From Pedococcus cremeus (GTDB lineage Bacteria > Actinomycetota > Actinomycetes > Actinomycetales > Dermatophilaceae), in NCBI RefSeq assembly GCF_900111375.1, contig NZ_FOHB01000006.1, positions 124,001 to 188,000 on the forward strand: a stretch of DNA of 64,000 nt, read 5' to 3'. Each line of letters begins with the position of its first letter. The first letter of the stretch is position 1. A program made the translations under genes and the position numbers. Below, piece after piece: positions 12,298 through 21,327 of the stretch. Below the pieces are notes generated by a model. That model was given only the letters and a program-made list of their open reading frames with translations. It searched no databases and had not been told where the DNA came from.

Positions 12298-13236
12298 TCA
12301 GGCACCGAGGATGTCACGGTACGCCGCCGCCAGCCGCAGGGAGTCGTGGTGCCCGGGGTGCTGGCGCTTGGCCACCGGCGCCACCACGACCTCGGCCCCG
12401 AGCCGCGCCGCGGCCGCCCGGAGGGCCTCCTCGTCGTCGACCGCCCCCGGGTCGGCCAGCACCACGTCGAGCCGGAGCCGGGGCGCGTGGTCCGCCAGCA
12501 CCTCGAGGTGGTTGGCGGCCGAGAAGCCCGCGGTCTCGCCCGAGTGCTCCACGTTGAGGGTGAGCAGCCGGCGAGCCGGGGTGTCGTGCAGGGCCGCGCG
12601 CAGGGAGGGCACCATGAGGTGCGGCATCACCGAGGTGAACCACGAGCCCGGCCCGAGGATCACCCAGTCGGCGTCGAGCACCGCCTGCACGGTGGCCGGA
12701 GGGGCAGGCGGGTCTGCCGGGTCGAGGGTGATGCTGTGCACGCGGCCCTCGGTCGACGCGACGGCGACCTGCCCTCGCACCGTCGTCACCTCGGCCGGCC
12801 GCTGGACGTCGTGGCCCTGCACCTCGGCCTCGATCTCCAGCGGCACCGCCGCCATCGGCAGCACGCGTCCGCGGGCGTTGAGCAGGCGCCCGACGAGGTC
12901 GAGCCCGGCCACCGGGTCCCGGTTGAGATCCCAGAGGGCGACGATCAGCAGGTTGCCGAGGGCGTGCCCGCCCACCGGGCCGTCGCCACGGAACCGGTGC
13001 TGCAGGACGTCACGCCAGGTGTGACCCCACTCCGAGTCCTCACACAGGGCGCTCAGCGCCATGCGGAGGTCTCCGGGCGGCAGCACGTCGAACTCGTCGC
13101 GCAGCCGCCCGCTCGAGCCACCGTTGTCGGCCACCGTCACCACGGCGGTGATCTCGTCGCTGACCAGCTTCAGCGCAGACAGCGACGCGTAGAGGCCGTG
13201 GCCGCCGCCGAGCGCCACGACCGCCGGACGGGTCAC
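12298..13236 (-). CDS. yvcK: YvcK/CofD-like protein (gluconeogenesis factor family)
   Basis: 312 aa, GTG start 13236 overlapping the rapZ stop by 4 bases. Family members are related to the F420 biosynthesis transferase CofD. In firmicutes and mycobacteria (CuvA) they influence growth on gluconeogenic carbon and cell-wall metabolism, possibly by binding UDP-sugars. The signature loops VVALGGGHGLYASLSALK (residues 6-23) and VTVADNGGSSGRLR (33-46) are visible. The adjacent rapZ and whiA make the assignment firm. Confidence 0.93.
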   Translation of the reverse strand: MTRPAVVALGGGHGLYASLSALKLVSDEITAVVTVADNGGSSGRLRDEFDVLPPGDLRMALSALCEDSEWGHTWRDVLQHRFRGDGPVGGHALGNLLIVALWDLNRDPVAGLDLVGRLLNARGRVLPMAAVPLEIEAEVQGHDVQRPAEVTTVRGQVAVASTEGRVHSITLDPADPPAPPATVQAVLDADWVILGPGSWFTSVMPHLMVPSLRAALHDTPARRLLTLNVEHSGETAGFSAANHLEVLADHAPRLRLDVVLADPGAVDDEEALRAAAARLGAEVVVAPVAKRQHPGHHDSLRLAAAYRDILGA

Positions 13237-14135
13237 TCCTGCCCCAGGTCGCGGTGCACGACGAAGGTGCCCACGTCGGTGGACCCCAGCGCCACCGCGA
13301 GCGCCTCGGCCATGGCCACGGAGCGGTGCTTGCCGCCGGTGCAGCCGACGGCGATCGTCACGTAGCGCCGCCCCTCGCGGATGTACCCGGCGGTGACCGG
13401 TCGCATGAGGTCGACGACCCGGTCGATGAACTCGGGCGCACCCTCCTGCGCCATGACGAACTCGGCCACCGGGGCGTCCCTGCCGCTGAAGTTCCGCAGC
13501 TCCGGGATCCAGAACGGGTTCGGCAGGAACCGCATGTCGAAGACGAAGTCGGCATCGAGGGGCACGCCGTACTTGAAGCCGAACGACATCAGCGCGATCC
13601 GGACCTTCGGCCCGCCGGGCTCGGCGAACACCTGCGACATCTTCTTGGTCAGCTGGTGCACGTTCAGGCCGGAGGTGTCGATGACGACCTGGGCGTCGGC
13701 GCGCAGGTCCTCGAGCAGGTCGCGCTCGCGGACGATGCCGTCGAGCAGGCGCCCCTCGCCCTGCAGCGGGTGCGGGCGGCGGACGCTCTCGAACCGCCGC
13801 ACCAGCGCCTCGTCGGTGGCGTCGAGGAAGACGAGGTTGGGCTGCCAGCCGCGCTCGCGCAGCTCGCCCAGCGACTGCTGCAGGTGGGCGAAGAACCCGC
13901 GGGCCCGGACGTCGACGACCGCGGCGATGCGGGTGATCGGCGTGGTCCGCTCCGCCGTGGAGGCCAGCTCGGTCAGCGGCACGAGCAGGTGCGGGGGCAG
14001 GTTGTCGACGACGTACCAGCCCGAGTCCTCGAGCACGTTCCCCGCCGTCGTGCGTCCGGCGCCGCTCATCCCCGTGACGATGACGAGCTCCAGTGGGGCC
14101 CGGGTCGGGGTGGTTTGGGCGTCGGCCTCAGGCAC
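13233..14135 (-). CDS. rapZ: RNase adapter RapZ family nucleotide-binding protein
   Basis: About 300 aa from GTG 14135 ([10 protein letters not shown]). This start overlaps the uvrC end by 8 bases; an upstream in-frame start at 14168 would add 11 residues but deepen the overlap. The P-loop is [18 protein letters not shown]: the usual Lys is Arg, which I recall as common in actinobacterial members. The C-terminal signature [14 protein letters not shown] is clear. In E. coli RapZ steers RNase E to an sRNA controlling amino-sugar synthesis; the actinobacterial role is not established. Confidence 0.9.
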   Translation of the reverse strand: MPEADAQTTPTRAPLELVIVTGMSGAGRTTAGNVLEDSGWYVVDNLPPHLLVPLTELASTAERTTPITRIAAVVDVRARGFFAHLQQSLGELRERGWQPNLVFLDATDEALVRRFESVRRPHPLQGEGRLLDGIVRERDLLEDLRADAQVVIDTSGLNVHQLTKKMSQVFAEPGGPKVRIALMSFGFKYGVPLDADFVFDMRFLPNPFWIPELRNFSGRDAPVAEFVMAQEGAPEFIDRVVDLMRPVTAGYIREGRRYVTIAVGCTGGKHRSVAMAEALAVALGSTDVGTFVVHRDLGQE

Positions 14136-16206
14136 TCGGCTGCTCCTCGTCGTCGTCGATGACCTCACCGGTCATGAGGTTCACCGCGGGTGTGGCAGGG
14201 GATGTTCGGGACAACTGTGCCGCAATGGTGCTGGCCAGCGCAGGTCCGATGCCGGAAACCGCCCGAAGGTCCTCCTCGCTGGCGGCCCGGATCTTCTTCA
14301 CCGAGCCGAAGTGGCGCAGCAGCGCCTTCCGCTTGGTCTCACCGAGCCCCGGTATGCCGTCGAGCGCGCTCGCGGTCATGGCCTTGGACCGGCGCTGGCG
14401 GTGGAACGTGATGGCGAACCGGTGCGCCTCGTCGCGCACCCGCTGCAGCAGGTAGAGGCCCTCGCTGGTCCGCGGCAGGATCACGGGGAAGTCCTGCCCG
14501 GGGACCCAGACCTCCTCGAGCCGCTTGGCCAGGCCGACCACCGCGACGTCGTCGACCCCGAGGGCGTCGAGCGCCGCCCGGGCGGCGTTCACCTGGGGCA
14601 GGCCGCCGTCGACCACGACGAGGTTGGGCGGGTACGCGAAGCGCTTCGGCCGCCCGGTGTCGGGGTCGACCCGCTCCCCCACCGGGGAGCCGCCCCGGCC
14701 CGCGTCACCGTTGCCGTTGCCGCTGCCGTTGTTGTTGCGGTTGTTGTTGCCGTTGTCACGGTCGTCGCCGTCGGGCCCGATCTCGATGTCGGACGCCTGG
14801 TCGCGGTCCTCGAGGTAGCGCTGGAAGCGTCGCGTCAGCACCTCGTGCATGGCGGCGGTGTCGTCGACGGTGCCGCCCTCGGTGGCGCCCCGCACGATGA
14901 ACCGCCGGTACTCCGACTTGCGGGCCAGGCCGTCCTCGAAGACGACCATCGACGCGACGACCTGCGTGCCCTGCACGTGGCTGACGTCGAAGCACTCGAT
15001 GCGCAGCGGCGCGTCGGCCAGGTCGAGCGACTCCTGCAGCTCCTGGAGCGCCTGGCTGCGGGCGGTGAGGTCGCCGGCACGGGCCAGCTTGTGGCGGGCC
15101 AGCGACTGCTCGGCGTTGCGCCTCACCGTCTCCATGAGGATGCGCTTGTCACCGCGCTGCGGCACGCGCAGCTGCACCTGCGACCCGCGCAGCCCGGAGA
15201 GCCACTGCACGACCGCGTCGAGGTCCGGCGGGACCACGGGCACGAGCACCTCGCGGGGCACGCCCTCCCCCGACTCACCGCCGTAGACCTGCTGGAGCAG
15301 GTGCTCGACGATCTCGGGCACCGACTCGGCGTCCTTCTCGGCCACCCAGCCGCGCTGGCCCCGCACCCGGCCACCCCGCACGTGGAAGACCTGCACGGCC
15401 GCCTCGAGCTCGTCCTCGGCGAGGGCGAAGACGTCGGCGTCGGTGCCGTCCCCGAGCACGACGGCCGACTTCTCGAGCGCCTTGTTGAGCGCTCCGATGT
15501 CGTCGCGCAGCCGCGCGGCCTGCTCGAACTCGAGGGCCGCCGACGCCTCCTGCATCCGCCTCTCGAGGCGCTTGACGAACTTGGTCGTGTTGCCCGCCAT
15601 GAAGTCGCAGAAGTCCTCGGCGATGGCGTGGTGCTCATCGGGGGTCACCCGTCCGACGCAGGGCGCCGAGCACTTGTCGATGTAGCCCAGCAGGCACGGG
15701 CGCCCGACCTGGCCGGCGCGCTTGAACACCCCGGAGGAGCAGGTGCGCATCGGGAAGACGCGCAGCATCAGGTCGAGCGTCTCGCGGATCGCCCAGGCGT
15801 GGGCGTAGGGGCCGAAGTAGCGGGTTCCCTTGCGCTTCGCCCCTCGCATGACCTGTGCCCGGGGGAACTCGTCGCCCAGGGTCACCGCCAGGTAGGGGTA
15901 CGACTTGTCGTCGCGGTACTTGACGTTGAACCGGGGGTCGAACTCCTTGATCCAGGAGTACTCGAGCTGGAGTGCCTCGACCTCGGTCGACACCACCGTC
16001 CACTCGACGCTCGCGGCGGTCGTGACCATGGTCGCCGTCCGCGGGTGGAGCGCGCTGAGGTCCTGGAAGTAGGAGGACAGCCGGGGCCGCAGCGACTTGG
16101 CCTTGCCGACGTAGATGACGCGGCGGTCCTTGTCGCGGAACCGGTAGACCCCCGGGTCGACCGGGATCTCGCCCGGTGCGGGACGGTAGGTCGACGGGTC
16201 AGCCAC
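14128..16206 (-). CDS. uvrC: excinuclease ABC subunit C
   Basis: 692 aa. It makes both incisions in nucleotide excision repair after UvrA and UvrB find a lesion. In order: GIY-YIG nuclease ([20 protein letters not shown], residues 19-38); a four-cysteine cluster spread over RTCSSG, RPCLLG and KCSAPCVGR; a UVR motif binding UvrB ([17 protein letters not shown], near 225); the RNase H-like domain starting [14 protein letters not shown] (near 520); and tandem helix-hairpin-helix motifs ([27 protein letters not shown]). An unusual Asn/Gly-rich insertion lies at about residues 478-505, just before the RNase H-like domain. Confidence 0.97.
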   Translation of the reverse strand: MADPSTYRPAPGEIPVDPGVYRFRDKDRRVIYVGKAKSLRPRLSSYFQDLSALHPRTATMVTTAASVEWTVVSTEVEALQLEYSWIKEFDPRFNVKYRDDKSYPYLAVTLGDEFPRAQVMRGAKRKGTRYFGPYAHAWAIRETLDLMLRVFPMRTCSSGVFKRAGQVGRPCLLGYIDKCSAPCVGRVTPDEHHAIAEDFCDFMAGNTTKFVKRLERRMQEASAALEFEQAARLRDDIGALNKALEKSAVVLGDGTDADVFALAEDELEAAVQVFHVRGGRVRGQRGWVAEKDAESVPEIVEHLLQQVYGGESGEGVPREVLVPVVPPDLDAVVQWLSGLRGSQVQLRVPQRGDKRILMETVRRNAEQSLARHKLARAGDLTARSQALQELQESLDLADAPLRIECFDVSHVQGTQVVASMVVFEDGLARKSEYRRFIVRGATEGGTVDDTAAMHEVLTRRFQRYLEDRDQASDIEIGPDGDDRDNGNNNRNNNGSGNGNGDAGRGGSPVGERVDPDTGRPKRFAYPPNLVVVDGGLPQVNAARAALDALGVDDVAVVGLAKRLEEVWVPGQDFPVILPRTSEGLYLLQRVRDEAHRFAITFHRQRRSKAMTASALDGIPGLGETKRKALLRHFGSVKKIRAASEEDLRAVSGIGPALASTIAAQLSRTSPATPAVNLMTGEVIDDDEEQPSA

Positions 16207-16234
16207 GCCCCCACTCTAGGAGGCCGGTCCGACG

Positions 16235-16300
16235 CCGCCCGCACGGGCGGGGGTTGCCGCGAAGCCGGTGCGCGGCATACCCGCCCACGAGCCGGGCTCG
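16235..16300. other. two short inverted repeats between uvrC and the Rieske gene
   Basis: CCGCCCG-ca-CGGGCGG at 16235-16250 and CGAGCC-g-GGCTCG at 16288-16300 lie in the 104-base gap. They may end Rieske-gene transcription or be protein sites upstream of uvrC. There is no T-run. A CGGCATAC octamer copy lies between them (16273-16280). Confidence 0.3.
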
Positions 16301-16310
16301 CTGGTCGGCG

Positions 16311-16739
16311 TCAGGTGACCTTGATGCCGTCCGTGGTCACCGAGACCGTCTTGCGCGGCAGGGGCTGCGTCGCGGGACCCTGCTTGACCTCACCGGTGGC
16401 GATGTCGAACTTGCTGCCGTGGCAGGCGCAGTTGATGGTGCCGCCGGAGACGTCGGCGACGATGCAGCCCTGGTGGGTGCACACGGCGGTGAAGGCCTTG
16501 AAGTCGCCCTGGGTCGGCTGGGTGATGACGACCTTCTGGTCGGCCAGCACCTTGCCGCCACCGACCGGCACGGTGGCCTTGGAGACCGCGTCCTTCAGCG
16601 CGCTCGAGGCGGCGGCGCCGGCGCTGGAGGCCGCGTCCCGGGCGGTGTTCTCGGCGGCACCGCAGGCGGACAGGGCCAGGGCTCCGCCGACGACGCCCGC
16701 GGAGTGGAGCAGGGCACGGCGGCTGCAGCAGTCGGACAT
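16311..16739 (-). CDS. exported Rieske [2Fe-2S] lipoprotein
   Basis: 142 aa. The N-terminus has twin arginines (SRRALL, residues 6-11), a hydrophobic stretch and a lipobox LSAC (Cys 26), suggesting a Tat-exported lipoprotein on the outer face of the membrane. After an Ala/Ser-rich linker the Rieske motifs CTHQGC (87-92) and CACHGS (104-109) supply all four cluster ligands and the disulfide cysteines. It is much shorter than cytochrome bc1 Rieske proteins and has no cytochrome or oxygenase partner nearby, so the electron partner is unknown. It is transcribed alone. Confidence 0.9.
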   Translation of the reverse strand: MSDCCSRRALLHSAGVVGGALALSACGAAENTARDAASSAGAAASSALKDAVSKATVPVGGGKVLADQKVVITQPTQGDFKAFTAVCTHQGCIVADVSGGTINCACHGSKFDIATGEVKQGPATQPLPRKTVSVTTDGIKVT

Positions 16740-17040
16740 GGCGTGGTACTCCTCGGGTCGAGTCGCGCCCGCGGGCGCCGGTGCCCCGCGAGTATGCCGC
16801 GAGCACCTGAACGCGTGCTGTGACCCCCGGTGCCCAGGCCGGCAGCCGTGCGGAGGTCGGGGTCGCGAGTGGGGCCGTCGGCGCTCCGGTGACGGGCCGA
16901 CGACCCCCGGGTAACGACACGGTCACCAAAGTTCCCGTAGTGCTTAACGCGAGCACATCCGTGTGTCTACTGTTCAGACACGCCCCCCGGGGTGCCCAAG
17001 TGTGCGCGCCGTGCGCATCCAAGTGACTCTAGGAGGAGTC
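16740..17040. other. 301-base divergent intergenic region
   Basis: The left part is the upstream region of the Rieske gene and holds a GTATGCCG octamer at 16792-16799. The right part carries the putative promoter and inverted repeat upstream of the transporter operon (16944-16981). A strong Shine-Dalgarno sits at 17031-17036. I see no further gene; the open frames here have no supporting homology. Confidence 0.6.
16944..16981 (+). promoter_or_regulatory. putative promoter and inverted repeat upstream of the liv operon
   Basis: TTAACG (16944-16949) and TACTGT (16968-16973) are spaced by 18 bases and resemble -35 and -10 hexamers. The inverted repeat GTGTCT-actgttc-AGACAC (16963-16981) covers the -10 box and could be a repressor operator. 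This is sequence inspection only. Confidence 0.4.
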
Positions 17041-18177
17041 TTGCGTTCCCTCTTCAAGATCGGTGTGCCCGTCGTGGCCGCCGCACTCGCCCTGAGCGCC
17101 TGTGGTGGCACCAAGGGCGGCTCCAGCAGTACTGCCGGCGGCTCGAAGGCGTGTGACCTCAAGATCGGCTTCTTCGGGGCCCTCACCGGCGACGCCGCCA
17201 ACCTCGGCATCAACATCAAGAACGGCGCCGAGCTGGCCGTCAACCAGTACAACGAGAAGAACGCTGACTGCAAGGTCCAGCTCGTCACCTTCGACAGCCA
17301 GGGCGACCCGTCGATCGCCCCGGGCCTGGCGCAGAAGGCCGTCACCGACAAGAAGCTGGTCGGCATCGTCGGCCCCGCCTTCTCGGGTGAGTCCAAGGCC
17401 GCCGACCCGATCTTCGAGCAGGCCGGCCTGAACACCATCTCCGCCTCCGCGACCAACCCGGCGCTGTCCGAGAACGGCTGGAAGACCTTCCACCGCATCC
17501 TCGGCAACGACGCCACCCAGGGCCCGGCCGCCGCCAAGTACATCAAGGACGTCCTGAAGGCCCAGAAGACCTTCGTCATCGACGACTCCTCGGAGTACGG
17601 CAAGGGCCTCGCCGACATCGTGCGCAAGGACCTGGGCAGCCAGGTGGCCGGCAACGACTCGATCCAGCAGAAGCAGACCGACTTCTCCGGCAGCGTCACC
17701 AAGGTGACCGCCTCCAAGGCCGACTCGCTGTTCTTCGGCGGCTACTACGCCGAGGCCGCGCTGATCGTCAAGCAGCTGCGTGCTGCGGGCTGGAAGGGCA
17801 CCTTCGTCGCTGCTGACGGCGTCAAGGACGACGGCTTCATCAAGGCGGCCGGCGCTGCCGCCGAGGGCGCCGTCGTCACCTGCCCGTGCCTCCCGCCGGA
17901 CCAGGCCCCGGAGTTCGCGACCGCGTACAAGAAGGCCTACAACTCCGACCCGGCCACCTACTCGGCCGAGGCCTACGACGCGGCCAACGTCTTCCTCGAC
18001 GCGATCAAGGCCGGCAAGACCAAGTCCGCCGACATCACCTCCTTCATCGGGTCCTACGACAAGAAGGGCGTGACCAAGCAGGTCCAGTTCAACGACAAGG
18101 GCGAGCCGGCCCACGTGTCCGTCTGGGCCTACAAGGTCCAGGGCGGCAAGATCGTTCCGGACCAGGAGATCAAGTAG
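17041..18177 (+). CDS. livJ: branched-chain amino acid ABC transporter, substrate-binding lipoprotein
   Basis: 378 aa. I start it at TTG 17041 because AGGAGG lies 4 bases upstream and it gives a proper lipoprotein signal: basic start, hydrophobic stretch, lipobox LSAC with Cys 21, then a Gly/Ser linker. The mature part is a type I periplasmic-binding fold (KIGFFGALTGDAANLG, FGGYYAEAALIVKQLRAAGW, YDAANVFLDAI) typical of Leu/Ile/Val or related amide and amino acid receptors. It heads the livHMGF-type operon; a long hairpin separates it from the permease genes. The true ligand cannot be read from sequence. Confidence 0.9.
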   Translation: MRSLFKIGVPVVAAALALSACGGTKGGSSSTAGGSKACDLKIGFFGALTGDAANLGINIKNGAELAVNQYNEKNADCKVQLVTFDSQGDPSIAPGLAQKAVTDKKLVGIVGPAFSGESKAADPIFEQAGLNTISASATNPALSENGWKTFHRILGNDATQGPAAAKYIKDVLKAQKTFVIDDSSEYGKGLADIVRKDLGSQVAGNDSIQQKQTDFSGSVTKVTASKADSLFFGGYYAEAALIVKQLRAAGWKGTFVAADGVKDDGFIKAAGAAAEGAVVTCPCLPPDQAPEFATAYKKAYNSDPATYSAEAYDAANVFLDAIKAGKTKSADITSFIGSYDKKGVTKQVQFNDKGEPAHVSVWAYKVQGGKIVPDQEIK

Positions 18178-18182
18178 TCCAC

Positions 18183-18227
18183 CGGTAGCGGCCAGGGCCT
18201 CGTCTGAACGGGCCCTGGCCGCTACCG
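18183..18227 (+). terminator. 17-bp hairpin between livJ and livH
   Basis: CGGTAGCGGCCAGGGCC (18183-18199) pairs perfectly with GGCCCTGGCCGCTACCG (18211-18227), loop 11 bases. It begins 5 bases after the livJ stop. Such a stem would protect the abundant binding-protein mRNA from 3' exonucleases and/or terminate part of the transcripts before the permease genes. There is no long T-run, so partial termination is more likely than complete. Confidence 0.65.
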
Positions 18228-18300
18228 TGTCCCCGTCCGGGCCGCCCCGCCACCCGCCCGCCTGTCGGTGTGCCGGCCCCCCATCCCCCACGGAGGTCGC

Positions 18301-19284
18301 ATGGACCTGCTGATCAACCACTTCTGGGAACTGACCATCACCGGGCTCGCGATCGGCGCGGTCTACGCGCTGGTGGCCCTGGGCTACACGATGGTCTACG
18401 GCGTTCTCCGCCTCATCAACTTCGCCCACTCCGAGGTCTTCATGTGGGGCAGCTTCGCCGCCGTCTGGGCCCTCATGGCCGTCGGCGCCGGGAAGGCGTC
18501 GGGGCTGGGGCTGGCGGGGTACCTCGTCATCGGCTTCGTCGCCGCGATGACGGTGTCGGCCCTCATCGCCATGCTCCTCGAGCGGGTCGCCTACCGGCCG
18601 CTGCGCAAGCGCAACTCCCCGCCCCTGATCGCCCTCATCTCCGCGATCGGTGCCTCGTTCGCGCTGTCCGAGCTCATGGGCCTGCGCGACAAGCCCCTGG
18701 GCTGGTTCAACCTCGAGAACCTCCGGGACTACCTCGGGCGCCCGCGCGAGAACCTCCCCCTGCCGCTGCAGATCCAGACGAAGGCGGTCTTCCCCGTCTT
18801 CAACTACGACGTGACCAACATCGACCTCATCGTCCTGCTGTCGGCGATCGTCATGATGGTCATCCTCGACCAGTTCATCCGCCGCTCCCGCCTCGGCCGC
18901 GGCATCCGCGCCGTGGCGATGGACCCCGAGGCCGCCGCCCTGATGGGCATCAACCGCGACCGCGTCATCCGCCTGACGTTCCTCATCGGCGGGATCATGG
19001 CCGGCGCCGCCGCCATGATGTACCTGCTCAAGATCGGCGTGACGCGCTACAACGCGGGCTTCATCCTCGGCGTGAAGGCCTTCACCGCAGCCGTCCTCGG
19101 CGGTATCGGCAACATCCGGGGAGCCCTGCTCGGTGGCTTCGTCCTCGGTGTGGCCGAGAACTACGGCTCGGCCCTCTTCGGCTCGCAGTGGAAGGACGTC
19201 GTCGCGTTCTTGCTGCTCGTCGTCATCCTGCTGTTCAGGCCGACCGGCCTGCTCGGCGAGTCCCTCGGGAAGGCCCGCGCATGA
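18301..19284 (+). CDS. livH: branched-chain amino acid ABC transporter permease, LivH type
   Basis: 327 aa, ATG 18301 with GGAGG 7 bases upstream. It is one of two integral membrane subunits of a LivHMGF importer, with about eight hydrophobic segments. LivH hallmarks are GAVYALVALGYTMVYGVLRLINFAHSE split over the first membrane segments and the coupling region MGINRDRVIRLTFLIGG. GGIGNIRGALLGGFVLG near the end is typical. The stop overlaps the livM start (ATGA). Confidence 0.93.
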   Translation: MDLLINHFWELTITGLAIGAVYALVALGYTMVYGVLRLINFAHSEVFMWGSFAAVWALMAVGAGKASGLGLAGYLVIGFVAAMTVSALIAMLLERVAYRPLRKRNSPPLIALISAIGASFALSELMGLRDKPLGWFNLENLRDYLGRPRENLPLPLQIQTKAVFPVFNYDVTNIDLIVLLSAIVMMVILDQFIRRSRLGRGIRAVAMDPEAAALMGINRDRVIRLTFLIGGIMAGAAAMMYLLKIGVTRYNAGFILGVKAFTAAVLGGIGNIRGALLGGFVLGVAENYGSALFGSQWKDVVAFLLLVVILLFRPTGLLGESLGKARA

Positions 19285-20411
19285 ACGCCGTCCGGAACTT
19301 CTTCCACTCGATCCGTGTCCGCCTCGGCAAGCTGCCCCGGTGGGCGCAGCTCGTCCTGTGGGGGCTGGTCGTGCTGCTGGTCTACCTGCTGCCGATCATC
19401 AACCCGCCGTTCCTCACGACGACGGGCTCCGACTTCGGCGCGGTGCTGTTCTCGTGCGCGATGTACTCCCTGGTGGCCATCGGCCTCAACATCGTCATCG
19501 GCTACGCCGGCCTGCTCGACCTCGGCTACATCGGCTTCTTCGCGATCGGCGCCTACACCGTCGGCATGCTCGGCTCGGCCCACGCCACGCTGCCGCTGAT
19601 CCTGCTCGTCCCGGCAGCGATCGTCGTCACGATGATCTCCGGCGTGCTCCTCGGCGCCCCGACGCTGCGGGTCCGCGGCGACTACCTGGCCATCGTGACG
19701 CTCGGGTTCGGTGAGATCGTCCGCCTGGTGCTGGTCAACTCGGGCTGGACCAACGGCAGCCGCGGCATCTCGAACATCCCGACGCCGCCGAGCATCGAGC
19801 TGTTCGACATCCCCCACATCTCGTGGCAGGGCCTGACCGCCTTCGTCGACCTCGAGACCACGACGACCTTCCTGAAGTTCAGCGTCACCGACTCCGTGCC
19901 GTACTACTGGCTCACCCTGACGCTGGTCTTCATCGTGCTGTTCCTCGACTGGCTGATGCAGAACTCGCGCGTCGGCCGGGCGTGGGAGGCGACCCGTGAG
20001 GACGAGGACGCCGCCGAGCTGATGGGCGTCCCGACGTTCCGGTTCAAGCTGCTCGCCTTCGCGACCGGCGCGGCCATCGGTGGCCTGTCGGGCGCGATGT
20101 TCGCCACCAAGCAGCAGTTCATCAACCCGGAGAACTTCACCATCATCTACTCGGTGCTGTTCGTCGCCATGGTCGTCGTGGGCGGCCAGGGCAACCGGTG
20201 GGGTGTCGTCTTCGCCGCGGTGCTGCTCACCTGGGCGCCGGAGAAGTTCCGCTTCCTCGCCGACGGACGCTTCTTCCTCTTCGGCATCCTGCTCATGGCG
20301 CTGGCCATCTTCCGCCCGCAGGGCTTGATCCCACCGAAACGAACGGTGCGCGCCCGCAAGGCGGAGGAAGAGGAAACCGAGATCCTGGAGGAGGGACACG
20401 CCCATGCCTGA
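19281..20411 (+). CDS. livM: branched-chain amino acid ABC transporter permease, LivM type
   Basis: 376 aa, ATG 19281 in a 4-base overlap with livH. It has about nine membrane segments. LivM hallmarks: AIGLNIVIGYAGLLDLGYIG, the LRVRGDYLAIVTLGFGEIVR motif, and the coupling segment RAWEATREDEDAAELMGV. It continues past the last membrane segment into a charged cytoplasmic tail (KRTVRARKAEEEETEILEEG) that is longer than I expect. It overlaps livG by 8 bases. Confidence 0.93.
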   Translation: MNAVRNFFHSIRVRLGKLPRWAQLVLWGLVVLLVYLLPIINPPFLTTTGSDFGAVLFSCAMYSLVAIGLNIVIGYAGLLDLGYIGFFAIGAYTVGMLGSAHATLPLILLVPAAIVVTMISGVLLGAPTLRVRGDYLAIVTLGFGEIVRLVLVNSGWTNGSRGISNIPTPPSIELFDIPHISWQGLTAFVDLETTTTFLKFSVTDSVPYYWLTLTLVFIVLFLDWLMQNSRVGRAWEATREDEDAAELMGVPTFRFKLLAFATGAAIGGLSGAMFATKQQFINPENFTIIYSVLFVAMVVVGGQGNRWGVVFAAVLLTWAPEKFRFLADGRFFLFGILLMALAIFRPQGLIPPKRTVRARKAEEEETEILEEGHAHA

Positions 20412-21327
20412 CACCACCCCCGGGGCCCTCGGGTCCCACGACGAGGCCCACGACGGAGCCCACGACGGGTCCCGCTCCGCCCGCCGGGAGGACATCGTCA
20501 CCAACCCGGACACCTCGGTCGACATCAGCGTGGAGGAGGTCACCGACCTTCCCCCCGGCAAGATGCTCGAGGTCGACGACGTGACCCTGCGCTTCGGCGG
20601 CGTCACCGCCCTCGACGGCGTCTCGTTCCACATCAACACCGGCGAGATCCTCGGCCTGATCGGTCCCAACGGTGCCGGCAAGACGACCTGCTTCAACGTC
20701 ATGACCGGCGTCTACCAGCCCACGTCGGGCGGGGTCCGGTTCATGGGCGAGCCGCTGGGCCGGCGCAAGAAGTTCGAGATCACCAAGCTGGGCATCGCGC
20801 GCACGTTCCAGAACATCCGGCTGTTCCACAACATGACGGCCCTGGAGAACATCCTGGTCGGCGCGGACGCGCACCACTCGACCGGCATGGCGTCCGCCCT
20901 GCTGCGGCTGCCCAAGCACCGTCGTGAGGAGGCCGAGGGCATGGACCGTGCCCACGAGCTCCTCAAGTTCATGGGGCTGGAGCGCCGTGCCGACGAGCTG
21001 GCCCGCAACCTGCCCTACGGCGACCAGCGACGGCTCGAGATCGCGCGGGCCCTGGCGACGAACCCCAAGCTGCTGTGCCTCGACGAGCCGGCCGCGGGGT
21101 TCAACCCGGCGGAGAAGGTCAGGCTCATGGAGCTGATCCAGACCATCCGCGAGCAGGGCTACACCGTGCTGCTCATCGAGCACGACATGCGGCTCGTCAT
21201 GGGCGTCACCGACCGGATCGTGGTGCTGGAGTTCGGCAAGAAGATCGCCGAGGGCCTGCCCGCCGAGATCCGCGACAACCCCGCCGTCATCGCGGCCTAC
21301 CTGGGAGTTGATGAGAGTGCTTCTTGA
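20404..21327 (+). CDS. livG: branched-chain amino acid ABC transporter ATP-binding protein, LivG type
   Basis: 307 aa. The ATPase core starts near residue 57 (MLEVDDVTLRFGGVTALDGV): Walker A GPNGAGKTT, Q-loop ARTFQNIRLF, the LivG-type signature LPYGDQRRLEIARAL in place of LSGGQ, Walker B LLCLDEPAAG, and switch His in LLIEHDM. The first ~55 residues are a hydrophilic His/Asp-rich extension (HDEAHDGAHDGSRSARRED) not found in typical LivG. A later start (for example GTG 20577, VTLRFGG) would cut into the domain, so I keep ATG 20404. Confidence 0.92.
   Translation: MPDTTPGALGSHDEAHDGAHDGSRSARREDIVTNPDTSVDISVEEVTDLPPGKMLEVDDVTLRFGGVTALDGVSFHINTGEILGLIGPNGAGKTTCFNVMTGVYQPTSGGVRFMGEPLGRRKKFEITKLGIARTFQNIRLFHNMTALENILVGADAHHSTGMASALLRLPKHRREEAEGMDRAHELLKFMGLERRADELARNLPYGDQRRLEIARALATNPKLLCLDEPAAGFNPAEKVRLMELIQTIREQGYTVLLIEHDMRLVMGVTDRIVVLEFGKKIAEGLPAEIRDNPAVIAAYLGVDESAS

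Noticed and set aside
13233-14135. RapZ P-loop with Arg in place of Lys (GAGRTT) as a sign of a dead enzyme
   Set aside because: I recall the same substitution in other actinobacterial RapZ proteins, so it is more likely a lineage trait than decay.
14136-14168. Upstream start for rapZ giving 11 more residues ([11 protein letters not shown])
   Set aside because: It would deepen the overlap with uvrC, and the added residues are the out-of-frame reading of the UvrC acidic tail.
13381-16914. 1177-aa open frame opposite rapZ, uvrC and the Rieske gene
   Set aside because: It spans three well-supported genes on the other strand and shows no domain; long antisense frames are expected at this composition.
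21308-21310. TTG as the livF start
   Set aside because: The next codon is ATG with better spacing to GGGAG; the TTG adds only one residue.
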